This document shows positions 40,230-48,012 of a stretch of DNA of 64,000 bases, piece by piece (within the stretch, counting starts at the first letter, position 1; each line of letters begins with the position of its first letter). A model generated the notes under the pieces. The model saw only the letters and a list, made by a program, of their open reading frames with translations, searched no databases and was not told where the DNA came from. A program made the translations under genes and the position numbers. This stretch comes from a virus. Where the stretch lies: positions 1 to 64,000 of the IMG/VR virus record IMGVR_UViG_3300025646_008465; one strand, written 5' to 3'.

Positions 40230-40541
40230 TTATTGAGGAAGATTACTTAAATATCCTGCAGGAGTTACTCCATTATTGAGGTCTAATTGAGTAGAATTCA
40301 AGGAATTAACTAAGTTAGCAGGAGTGTATCCAGCAGGAGTTACTCCGTTATTAACGTCTAATTGAGTTGAACCTAAAGAATTAACTAAGTTAGCAGGAGT
40401 GTATCCTGAAGGTGTTGCTCCATTGTTAATGTCTAACTGAGTAGAATTCAAGGAATTAACCAAGTTAGCAGGAGTATATCCAGAAGGGGTAGCACCATTC
40501 AATCCTAAGTTTGTTTGGTTTAATGAATTAATTAAGGCCAT
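40230..40541 (-). CDS. Short tandem-repeat virion protein (103 aa)
   Basis: Built of about four copies of a 28-residue unit: NSLNxTxLxxNNGxTPxGYTPANL with small changes (NGATPSGYTPANLVNSLNST). The unit is Asn/Ser/Gly/Pro-rich with no membrane segment. At DNA level the period is 84 bases, with copies about 85-95% alike by eye, suggesting recent expansion. It lies between the tail-tube-like gene and the tape measure, with its own late-type motif upstream of the tape-measure end (40565-40576). It might decorate the tail or scaffold assembly; no known family. Confidence 0.6.
   Translation of the reverse strand: MALINSLNQTNLGLNGATPSGYTPANLVNSLNSTQLDINNGATPSGYTPANLVNSLGSTQLDVNNGVTPAGYTPANLVNSLNSTQLDLNNGVTPAGYLSNLPQ
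40250..40530 (-). repeat. Tandem 84-bp repeats inside the small virion gene
   Basis: About three and a half near-identical 84-base copies encode the 28-residue unit. They differ by scattered silent and a few coding changes. Confidence 0.75.
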
Positions 40542-40564
40542 AGTTTTTTATATTAAATGTTTTG

Positions 40565-40576
40565 TTATAAATATTA
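40565..40576 (-). promoter_or_regulatory. Late-type motif before the repeat protein
   Basis: TAATATTTATAA followed by CAAAAC, 24 bases before the ATG at 40541. Confidence 0.65.
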
Positions 40577-40578
40577 AA

Positions 40579-43500
40579 TTATTGCATTCTGTATGCTGAA
40601 ATTCCTAATGCTGTACCTACTTTATTACCATCTAAAGTTACTGTGCCTTCTTTAGCTGCTAATCGTTCCATAACCATACGTAATGCTCTAAGTTCATTTA
40701 ATACATCGGCACTACCTAAACTTACTGCACCCTTAGGAGCACTTACAACATCGTCTCCAAATAAATTAGTACCAGCAATTACTGTATCTTTGTCATTTAA
40801 TTGAACAGCACCCTCAGGACCAAATAATGTACGTTTACCATATCCTGGACGAGAAACCATATCATCCCCAAAGGTATTTAATACTAATTTACCTAATGAA
40901 GGGCCCCCTACGTAATCTGAAATAGCACTTCCAAGCATTCTGCCTAAAGCATCACCTCCTGTATAAGCTAATGTTGAAAGCAACCAACCGGGAATACCTA
41001 CAGCTTGCAAACTTGAAACACCAGCGGCTGCTAATGATCCTCCTAATAAACCTAAACCACTACTAATAATAGTTCTACCAATTTCAGATTCAGTTTCACC
41101 ACGAGTTAATCCTCCTTCTTTCATGATAGCATTAACATCTTGACCCGCAAATAAAGCTTCCATAAGAACTCCTAAAACTGGGATTTTGCCAAAAAGTTTT
41201 TTCATAAAAGTACCTACAGGACCTTTAGCAGCTTTAAACATAGGTTTAATTTTACTTCCTATATTTTTAGCAAACCAATCTTTTACTTTTTTCATACCCC
41301 AATCACTGGCATTGCTTATAGCTTTACCAGCATTTCCTACTAAGTTTTTAGCACCTTTATAAGCTTTAGAAGCTGTAGATTTGATACCACTCCACATTTT
41401 TCCAAAAAATCCTTGTTGGGCTTTTGGTTTTGGTTTTGGTTTTGGTTTTGTTTTTGGTCCTTGAGATCCTTTTGATCCTTTTGATCCTTTTGATCCTTGA
41501 GCTTCTGCTTCTGGTCCTTTGTTTCCAAGTCCCATTAAAGCCATGGGGGTCATTGATAAAGCCATATTACCGGCACCTGCCGCTACGCTTTTTATTGAAT
41601 CCCACCAACTTGTTTTTTTCTCTGTTGTTTTCTTAAGGTCTTTAGCAACTTTATCAGCGGCTGATTTAGCATCTTTATCGTTTCCTAATTCTCTTTTAAC
41701 TTCACCAGCTAAAGCATAGGCCTTAGCTTGAGCTAAATTATCACCTGTATATTTTGTTCCTCTATATTCTAAAGTAACTTTTTTAGATGTATCATCTTGA
41801 GATACTTTACTATAGGTTTCAATAGAGGCTTCTATAGCTTTTTTCTTGGCATCTTTATCTTTTTTAGCTTGGGCTGCTGCCGCGGCTACAGCCGCACCTG
41901 CATCTACACCACCACCTTGTTGTTCTTCTTCACCTCCTGAAAATGCTCCGGACAGTGCTTGCATTCCAAATCCTAATCCTAGATTTAAAAGCATTGCCCC
42001 AGCATTCCCTCGTAGTCTTGGTTTAAATCTACTACGAGTAGTAGGTTTAGGGGTTTTATTAGATTTATAACGTCTATCAAGTGTACCATCTTTTTTTCGA
42101 GGACCGCTAGTGTTGGAAGGACCGGATGAAGTCGAAGGACCATACATCATATCGGATGCTGACTGATTCATACCAGGTACTCCTCCTGCAGGCATATTAG
42201 TTACTCTTACAAATGAAGGATTAAAGGATGTTGCTCCTCTTTCAAACATTTTACCTAAACCTGGGAATATGAATTCTAATGTTTTTTTAGCAGCAGCTCC
42301 TGCAATAAATGAAGTTAACAATGTTTTAAACATTGGATTTTGGAGCAACTTATCAAACATTTTGACAATTACAAGCACAGCTTTTCTACCGGCTTCCATT
42401 CCTTCTTTTAAAGCTCTAAATGTTTCAGAATTTTTAAGTTCTTTAAAGAAATTATATGCTTTTCCTATAAATGATTCGGGATTAGTTAAGTCACCTCCTG
42501 TCAATATAGCTCTTACATCACGTAAACCTTTATTAATAAAACCTGATTGAGGGTCAAAAACTGCTTTGAACACTCCATGTATTTTACCTCCCTCTTGGGT
42601 CATCATCTGAAGCATACCCACAATATTTTCTTTTATATCTTCAAATATTTTCTTGGTTTCATCATTCATCCACCAAGCTTCAAATTGACCCCCAAACAAT
42701 TCCATTATTGGTTCCTTGATAGAAATCATGAAACTGTCAACCCAATCTCCAAAGCTTTTGAAAGCAGCACCAAATTTTCCTAATCTTGCTGCTAAACCTC
42801 TTTGTCTCATTTCTTCGGATTCAGCCATAGTTGCCGCTCCTTTTCGAATATCTGCTCCTTTTTGTAAACTATTATTTAAGTCTCCTTGAACAGTAGTCAT
42901 TGTTCGGTTAGCATCCAAAATAGATGATACTTTGTCTTCACTAATACCTAAAGTTTTAGTGATAGCATCCATAATAAATTGGTTGTTTGAAGCATCACCT
43001 CCAATTTGCTTGGTAATACGAGCAATTTCTTTATTTAATCCAGCAAAGTCACGTGTTGCTGCTAATTCTCTTGCTTTGGTAAGATCAATATCTTTACCAG
43101 TTAATAATCTTAATTCTTGTTCAGATGAAATACTTTCTTCTAAGTTTAAGAATCCTTTAGCAGAATCTAAAGCATCTTCTAATTCTAAACCTAATTTTTT
43201 AGATGAAAGAACGGCAGCTATAATTGCATCTTTTGAACCTCCTAATGCTCTTTGAATATTACGAGAAGTTTTATTCACAGCTTCAAATGCTACTTTTTGA
43301 CTAACTGCTATATTTTGTGATTTAATTTGAGCTGCAATTTGGTTATTCATCTCGTCAACAACCGTACCGGCATCTTCACCTAAAATTTTAGCATATTTTT
43401 GTGCTGCCGCTAAAGATTCAGCAGAATAACCAGCATAAATGTTTAATTTAACAAATCTATCTAAGGTTTTACCTGATAGTTGTTCTGTGGAGTTCATAGC

Positions 43501-44433
43501 ATTGTAAATACCTTCTATAGCAGATGCGGCTTGACCCGATGTAGGACCTAATCCTGCTACTTGACTATATAATTTACCGGCTGCTTCTTGGCTTAAACCA
43601 ATGTTTCGAGCTAAACCTTGCATTTCCCCAGAAGTAACTTGAGCTACCTCCATGTACTTATCTTTAGCTTCTTTACCCATATCGATAAACTTGCGAACAA
43701 CTTTACCAACTAGTCCAAAAGCTCCTTTAACTAAACTAACTGCCCCTTTAATCATAACTAAAGGATCAAATAAATGTTTAATTAAAGATTTACCTAAAAA
43801 TGCAAAAGTAGAACCTAAAATTTTAAATTTAGAACCAAGCCCTCCAGCATTTCCCTTAGCGTCAACTATTTTTTTAGCCATAGCTGCAGCTCTATCTTGA
43901 GCTTCTTGAAGGGTATCAGCTATTCCATCAAAACCTAATTTTCCAGCTAACTTTCCAATACCTTTAATAGCAGAACCTGTGAGTCCCATGGTTTGGCTAA
44001 TATCCTTAGAATATTTTAACTGGGCTTGCATTGAATCTTCAACTTCTTTGTTGTATGATTCAATTTTAGCTAATTCATTTTTTAATTGTTTAGCGTTTCC
44101 AACACCACTTCTTTCAGCTATTTCAATTTGATTTTTTAATGCTTGGATTTTAGCTGTGCGGTTTTGGATTTCAGCTGTAATATCTTTATAGGTTAGAATA
44201 CCTTTATTAGCTTTTTCTTGGTTTCTAACCAATACGTCTGTAGACTTAGCTAAGCTATTAATTGTACCTGTAACGTCTTTGGCTAAGGTTTTGGCAGAGT
44301 TTTGTCCTGCTGTTAAAGCTTGGGCAAAAATATCACCAATGTTGGATGCAATACTTCTAAGAGCATCTTCAACCACTACTTGGGTTTCATCTGCAATCTT
44401 TTTTATTCTTTCTCCTTCGTTTTGCTTTGCCAT
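40579..44433 (-). CDS. Tape measure protein
   Basis: 1284 residues, the longest gene of the tail cluster. The N-terminal third is helical and coiled (QNRTAKIQALKNQIEIAERS). A middle part has several hydrophobic or Gly-rich segments (GFGMQALSGAFSGGEE, MALSMTPMALMGLGNKG). A lysine/proline linker KPKPKPKPKAQQGFFGKMWS follows, and a C-terminal end contains NDKDTVIAGTNLF. Length, helix content and position after the 26-like/overlapping genes fit a tail tape measure; at roughly 1.5 angstrom per residue it would specify a tail near 190 nm. A perfect hairpin (44470-44495) and a late-type motif lie in front of it. Confidence 0.85.
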   Translation of the reverse strand: MAKQNEGERIKKIADETQVVVEDALRSIASNIGDIFAQALTAGQNSAKTLAKDVTGTINSLAKSTDVLVRNQEKANKGILTYKDITAEIQNRTAKIQALKNQIEIAERSGVGNAKQLKNELAKIESYNKEVEDSMQAQLKYSKDISQTMGLTGSAIKGIGKLAGKLGFDGIADTLQEAQDRAAAMAKKIVDAKGNAGGLGSKFKILGSTFAFLGKSLIKHLFDPLVMIKGAVSLVKGAFGLVGKVVRKFIDMGKEAKDKYMEVAQVTSGEMQGLARNIGLSQEAAGKLYSQVAGLGPTSGQAASAIEGIYNAMNSTEQLSGKTLDRFVKLNIYAGYSAESLAAAQKYAKILGEDAGTVVDEMNNQIAAQIKSQNIAVSQKVAFEAVNKTSRNIQRALGGSKDAIIAAVLSSKKLGLELEDALDSAKGFLNLEESISSEQELRLLTGKDIDLTKARELAATRDFAGLNKEIARITKQIGGDASNNQFIMDAITKTLGISEDKVSSILDANRTMTTVQGDLNNSLQKGADIRKGAATMAESEEMRQRGLAARLGKFGAAFKSFGDWVDSFMISIKEPIMELFGGQFEAWWMNDETKKIFEDIKENIVGMLQMMTQEGGKIHGVFKAVFDPQSGFINKGLRDVRAILTGGDLTNPESFIGKAYNFFKELKNSETFRALKEGMEAGRKAVLVIVKMFDKLLQNPMFKTLLTSFIAGAAAKKTLEFIFPGLGKMFERGATSFNPSFVRVTNMPAGGVPGMNQSASDMMYGPSTSSGPSNTSGPRKKDGTLDRRYKSNKTPKPTTRSRFKPRLRGNAGAMLLNLGLGFGMQALSGAFSGGEEEQQGGGVDAGAAVAAAAAQAKKDKDAKKKAIEASIETYSKVSQDDTSKKVTLEYRGTKYTGDNLAQAKAYALAGEVKRELGNDKDAKSAADKVAKDLKKTTEKKTSWWDSIKSVAAGAGNMALSMTPMALMGLGNKGPEAEAQGSKGSKGSKGSQGPKTKPKPKPKPKAQQGFFGKMWSGIKSTASKAYKGAKNLVGNAGKAISNASDWGMKKVKDWFAKNIGSKIKPMFKAAKGPVGTFMKKLFGKIPVLGVLMEALFAGQDVNAIMKEGGLTRGETESEIGRTIISSGLGLLGGSLAAAGVSSLQAVGIPGWLLSTLAYTGGDALGRMLGSAISDYVGGPSLGKLVLNTFGDDMVSRPGYGKRTLFGPEGAVQLNDKDTVIAGTNLFGDDVVSAPKGAVSLGSADVLNELRALRMVMERLAAKEGTVTLDGNKVGTALGISAYRMQ

Positions 44434-44458
44434 GTTTTAATCAGGTCAATGTATATGG

Positions 44459-44469
44459 TATAAATATTG
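44459..44469 (-). promoter_or_regulatory. Late-type motif before the tape measure
   Basis: CAATATTTATA, 26 bases before the tape-measure ATG at 44433, next to the hairpin at 44470-44495. Confidence 0.6.
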
Positions 44470-44495
44470 GAAGGCGTCATTTTCTTGACGCCTTC
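44470..44495 (-). other. Perfect 10-bp hairpin at the stop of the overlapping chaperone ORF
   Basis: GAAGGCGTCA and TGACGCCTTC flank a six-base loop. The stop codon of the ORF at 44477 lies in the stem. No T run follows, so termination would be inefficient; RNA stability or processing between the chaperone and tape-measure genes is an alternative. Confidence 0.6.
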
Positions 44496-44815
44496 GCAAT
44501 GTAATCAGGAACAGTTTGTTGTGGTTTTGATACTGCACCTGCAGCTTTCATATTTGCAATGGATTGTTCAGCTACGTTTTGGGATGAATTTTGATTATTT
44601 TCTTTTTCATACCACTCAACAAGCTTATGCCACGTAAATTTTCTAAGCCATAAAGGCATATTATACACGCTCACCCAATCATAGCCGCCTTTACCATGAA
44701 ATACTATCTCGTGAATTTGTGTAAATACGTCTCCTCTATAAACTAGAGCTTCCTCAGGCGTCAGGGAAAAAAAAGTTGGCTCCCAGGGGTAATGTAATAA
44801 TTTGATCTTCCCCAC
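44477..44815 (-). CDS. Tail assembly chaperone-like ORF in overlapping frame (possible frameshift product)
   Basis: 112 codons beginning with GTG at 44815 and overlapping the 264-residue gene by 62 bases. The shared region contains a run of eight T on the coding strand (44767-44774), where the 264-residue frame reads GANFFFPDA and this frame reads EPTFFSLTPEEALVY. Sequence beyond the run looks like genuine protein (IHEIVFHGKGGYDWVSVYNM and WLRKFTWHKLVEWYEKEN), resembling tail assembly chaperone or gp51-like segments. There is no good start of its own, so it may be made by slippage as an extension, as in G/GT chaperones. It ends inside a strong hairpin, 43 bases before the tape measure. Confidence 0.65.
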   Translation of the reverse strand: MGKIKLLHYPWEPTFFSLTPEEALVYRGDVFTQIHEIVFHGKGGYDWVSVYNMPLWLRKFTWHKLVEWYEKENNQNSSQNVAEQSIANMKAAGAVSKPQQTVPDYIAKASRK

Positions 44816-45548
44816 CTACATTGATACTAATATCCATATCAATATCTGGTTGGATATCTCTAACATATTCTCTTAAAGCTTTTGAATCTCTAGCTAACAT
44901 ATAGTTATCAATGAAATCACGAACACTTTTAGGACTATTATCCCCATTTACAGAAGTAATAATATACTTTAAACGGGTAGTAAGTTCAGGAACATCATTT
45001 TTATTGATTTTCTTTAAACCTTTAAGTTCTTGTTCAATTTTCTTTTCAAGACCTCCATTAATTAACTGGAAAGTTACTTCTACTTTAGAAGCAGGAAGTA
45101 CATAGGTAAATTCATTTTTACCTTTAGTAAACAATTCTAAATTAAGTTGTTTATTTTCAATTGTAGTTAAATCAATTGTATGTTCTTCACCATCATACTC
45201 GAAAGTATAATCTTTACCATATCCTAAAATACGAGAAGCAATTAAGATAGCGTTTTTATCACCAATAAAAATATCATCATAATTAACCTTAGTTACAATT
45301 AGGGACTGCAATAGTTTATCTAATACAATACCTTGAGAAATGTAATTTTGGTTAGTTAAAATGTCTTCTTCTTTGGCAGTCATGTACTTCATTTCAATAG
45401 TACCTCCTGACAATGGGTGACCTTCGGGATAGAGTAAACCTTTAGAGGGCAACTCTACAGTTTCGGTAGGAAACTGGAATGAGTGAACTGTTGGGTCCTT
45501 AACTAGTGAAGGAGTTGGTTCAACAACTTGTGGATTTTCTTGTTCCAT
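44754..45548 (-). CDS. 26: T4 gp26-like baseplate hub assembly protein / tail chaperone
   Basis: 264 residues. VELPSKGLLYPEGHPLSGG, EMKYMTAKEEDILTNQNYI and DKLLQSLIVTKVNYDDIFIG are the conserved block of the T4-type baseplate hub assembly family (gp26-like). LLDIYNL-like helices and a C-terminal beta end DIQPDIDMDISINVGGEDQI follow. It ends GANFFFPDA at the T8 run. It has a degenerate late-type motif 23 bases upstream and a terminator (45595-45622) separating it from the tube gene. The gene precedes the tape measure, as tail chaperones do. Confidence 0.75.
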   Translation of the reverse strand: MEQENPQVVEPTPSLVKDPTVHSFQFPTETVELPSKGLLYPEGHPLSGGTIEMKYMTAKEEDILTNQNYISQGIVLDKLLQSLIVTKVNYDDIFIGDKNAILIASRILGYGKDYTFEYDGEEHTIDLTTIENKQLNLELFTKGKNEFTYVLPASKVEVTFQLINGGLEKKIEQELKGLKKINKNDVPELTTRLKYIITSVNGDNSPKSVRDFIDNYMLARDSKALREYVRDIQPDIDMDISINVGGEDQIITLPLGANFFFPDA

Positions 45549-45570
45549 AGATTTTATTAATTAATAACTA

Positions 45571-45582
45571 TTATCGATAATA
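45571..45582 (-). promoter_or_regulatory. Degenerate late-type motif before the gp26-like gene
   Basis: TATTATCGATAA, nine of twelve positions match, 23 bases before the ATG at 45548. The spacing is the best argument. Confidence 0.35.
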
Positions 45583-45594
45583 CATATACAATAT

Positions 45595-45622
45595 AAAAAA
45601 GAGCTTGACATAAGCCAAGCTC
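45595..45622 (-). terminator. Intrinsic terminator after the tail tube gene
   Basis: Stem GAGCTTG/CAAGCTC followed by six T on the minus strand. A-rich sequence on the other side would let it act in both directions. Confidence 0.85.
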
Positions 45623-45647
45623 TCTTTAAAAAAATCGCAAAATTTTC

Positions 45648-46136
45648 TTAGTAATTCAATACGCAGTAATCCATACCTAACACTACTGTTAAGTTTTGGG
45701 CAGCTGCTTCGTTATCCCAGTTGTATTCACCGAATTCAGCTGATTTAATGAAGGAACCTTTAATAACCCATTCTGATACTTTGTCACCTACAGGACCTAA
45801 TACGTTAATAGTTACATCTTTCTTATAGAAATCTGAATAACCATCACGGCCAGTTACTGATTCGTGGTGTAAACGTACCCATTCCATTACTGCTTGAGCA
45901 CCTGAAGGAGTGATAGGATCGAATAAAGTTAATGTTAAGTCATTCCACTTCAACTTACCTTTAATTTTTCTATAGGTGTTGATATGATTGAGTACAATTT
46001 CTTCCTGCGAGAAGCCGACAGATGAGATTGCTTTGATAGTATACGATGGAATACCGTCTACATACATGATAAATCTATTCTGTACTTTCGGTTCGAAAGC
46101 TGTAAAGAAAATTTCGTTGGGATCTAATACTGCCAT
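45648..46136 (-). CDS. 19: Tail tube protein (gp19-like)
   Basis: 162 residues, almost the size of T4 gp19 (163). Begins MAVLDPNEIFFTAFEPKVQN with the tube-fold pattern RFIMYVDGIPSYTIKAISSV, LKWNDLTLTLFDPI and MEWVRLHHESVTGRDGYSDF. The C terminus has the tail-tube strands WVIKGSFIKSAEFGEYNW and LTVVLGMDYCVLNY. These make the beta-barrel of the inner tube. It lies immediately after the sheath gene with a late-type motif (46162-46173) and before a terminator. Confidence 0.93.
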   Translation of the reverse strand: MAVLDPNEIFFTAFEPKVQNRFIMYVDGIPSYTIKAISSVGFSQEEIVLNHINTYRKIKGKLKWNDLTLTLFDPITPSGAQAVMEWVRLHHESVTGRDGYSDFYKKDVTINVLGPVGDKVSEWVIKGSFIKSAEFGEYNWDNEAAAQNLTVVLGMDYCVLNY

Positions 46137-46161
46137 TTTGCGTTATAATTAATGTGTTTTA

Positions 46162-46173
46162 TTATAAATATTC
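46162..46173 (-). promoter_or_regulatory. Late-type motif before the tail tube gene
   Basis: GAATATTTATAA followed by TAAAAC, 26 bases before the ATG. Confidence 0.65.
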
Positions 46174-46186
46174 AATTTTTAAACTT

Positions 46187-47893
46187 TTATGATGGGAAGC
46201 TAACTCCAGTTGGCAACACGTTGAAATCTAACAAAATGTATTCAGCTGTTTTAGTAGGTTGTAAGTAAATTTGACCTACTAACTGATTTCTGTCGATTAC
46301 GTCTGCTGTGTTATTGCTATCATCCATAATTACTTTAAATGCATACAAACCTTGACGTTGTTGTACTGATTGTAAGTAAGGATTAACTTGGCTTAAGAAT
46401 GCATTTCTAGTAGATGCGGTATTTTGTTCAAATACTAAATTATCAGATACTTGAGAAATGTAAGATTTAAGTTCAATTAACAATCTTCTAACATTGATAC
46501 GGTCAAGTGCAGTTGCTTTAGTCTGTAATGTTTTCTGACCAAATACTACTGTTCCAGCTCCAGGGAATGAAGCGATCGGGTTTACTTTTCCTTGATATAA
46601 TGTATCTCTATCAGATTGAGATAATTTTCTTTCAGGACGTACTACTGTAGCTAATCCACCTCTATTCAAACCAGCAGGTGCGAACCAAGCTTCACCTACT
46701 TTATCGTTGTAAGCATATACTCCAGGGATCATTGTTGAGGCAGGAACCCATACTAAGTTGCCTGATTCAGGATCTGTGGTTTGTAACCAAGGAGCGTAAG
46801 TAGCAGCGTAGCTAGAATTATAAGCTCCGGCATTGGAAGTCATTGTGTTTAATGTAGCACCGTAAACTGCAGGATCTACAACAGCAATTGCATCACCTCT
46901 TTCTTGAACCATATTGATCAATGAAGTAACAACTGAAGAAGCTTGACCGATAATCAAACCAGGAGCTGTGATTGAATTAAATTGATATTCATCAGCATTG
47001 CTCAATAAGTTAATTGATTGAGTATAGTCAGCTGCTCTAACACCTTGTAAGTTATTAGCACCTGTAATGTTTTGGTAGTACAAATCACTTCCATGAGTAA
47101 TAGTACCAGTAGCTCCTGCAAATGAGCCACTTGCTACTTTAGGTAATGAACCAGTAAATGCAGCTTTAGCATTTCCGTTATTATCAAAATAGTTAGGAGT
47201 ATTACTTACTTGAGAAACGTATACGTAATTTGATTTAGCAGGATATGAACCAGAAACTTTAACATAAGGAACTGCGTCTGAAGTATCAACTACTGAATAA
47301 GAATCACCAATTACTTTAGAGATATAGTTATCAGCATAAGGGTCAAGTGATAAGTTAGCCCAAGTTTCTAATACAGTTTTTTCGTTTGTAGTGTCATCAC
47401 CTCTTCTAATCAACAAGTTGAATGTGCCTGAAGATGTGTTGTTAGAAACAATTTCCCATCTTAAGTTATCGGATGAACCACTTACTAAAGCTCCGTTAGT
47501 TTCAGAACCAGAACTGTTCATGATAACACCCTGACCAAATGTTTTTAAAGTAAATGAAGTTACGTCAGCGTCGCTACCAGTAATTACAGTTGAAGTTGCT
47601 GATGTGAATGAGCCACTTGCTACTCTTGTTACTAACAATGTAGTACCACCATTTGAGAAATAGTTGTAAGCTGAAATTGAGGTTAAAAATGATTTAACTT
47701 CACTCCCGCTTGTAAAAGTAGTACCGAATTTGTTTACGTATTGACTATAAGAGGTAACCAATGTAGGAATGCCAACTGGTCCTTTTACTGTAGGACCAAG
47801 AATAGCGGCACCAGCTTGAATCGGTTGTGATGTGATAGCCGACATGTCGTTCTCTCTAGCTAATACACCCGGTGATAATAATGTTTCTGCCAT
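46187..47893 (-). CDS. 18: Tail sheath protein (gp18-like)
   Basis: 568 residues. Begins MAETLLSPGVLARENDMSAI with the sheath N terminus SPGVxxxE; GAAILGPTVKGPVGIPTLV and YSQYVNKFGTTF follow as in myovirus sheaths. The distal part contains NRGGLATVVRPERKLSQSDRD, the GTVVFGQKTLQTKATALDRI core and RRLLIELKSYISQ, the C-terminal sheath core. Contracts to inject the tube. Late-type motif at 47915-47926. It is shorter than T4 gp18 (659), lacking some protruding domain. Confidence 0.93.
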   Translation of the reverse strand: MAETLLSPGVLARENDMSAITSQPIQAGAAILGPTVKGPVGIPTLVTSYSQYVNKFGTTFTSGSEVKSFLTSISAYNYFSNGGTTLLVTRVASGSFTSATSTVITGSDADVTSFTLKTFGQGVIMNSSGSETNGALVSGSSDNLRWEIVSNNTSSGTFNLLIRRGDDTTNEKTVLETWANLSLDPYADNYISKVIGDSYSVVDTSDAVPYVKVSGSYPAKSNYVYVSQVSNTPNYFDNNGNAKAAFTGSLPKVASGSFAGATGTITHGSDLYYQNITGANNLQGVRAADYTQSINLLSNADEYQFNSITAPGLIIGQASSVVTSLINMVQERGDAIAVVDPAVYGATLNTMTSNAGAYNSSYAATYAPWLQTTDPESGNLVWVPASTMIPGVYAYNDKVGEAWFAPAGLNRGGLATVVRPERKLSQSDRDTLYQGKVNPIASFPGAGTVVFGQKTLQTKATALDRINVRRLLIELKSYISQVSDNLVFEQNTASTRNAFLSQVNPYLQSVQQRQGLYAFKVIMDDSNNTADVIDRNQLVGQIYLQPTKTAEYILLDFNVLPTGVSFPS

Positions 47894-47914
47894 TTTGATT
47901 TAGGTTATGTTTTG

Positions 47915-47926
47915 TTATAAATATTA
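47915..47926 (-). promoter_or_regulatory. Late-type motif before the sheath gene
   Basis: TAATATTTATAA followed by CAAAAC, 22 bases before the ATG. A second copy (TAATATTTATTTA, 47991-48003) lies farther upstream, next to the end of the glycosylation operon. The rest of the 119-base gap is featureless AT-rich sequence. Confidence 0.66.
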
Positions 47927-48012
47927 TATTTTTTTTTAAAAGTCAATTTAAGCTAAAATTGTTTTTTTAACTAAATTGTATTTTTCCCTATAAATAAATA
48001 TTATAACTTTTA

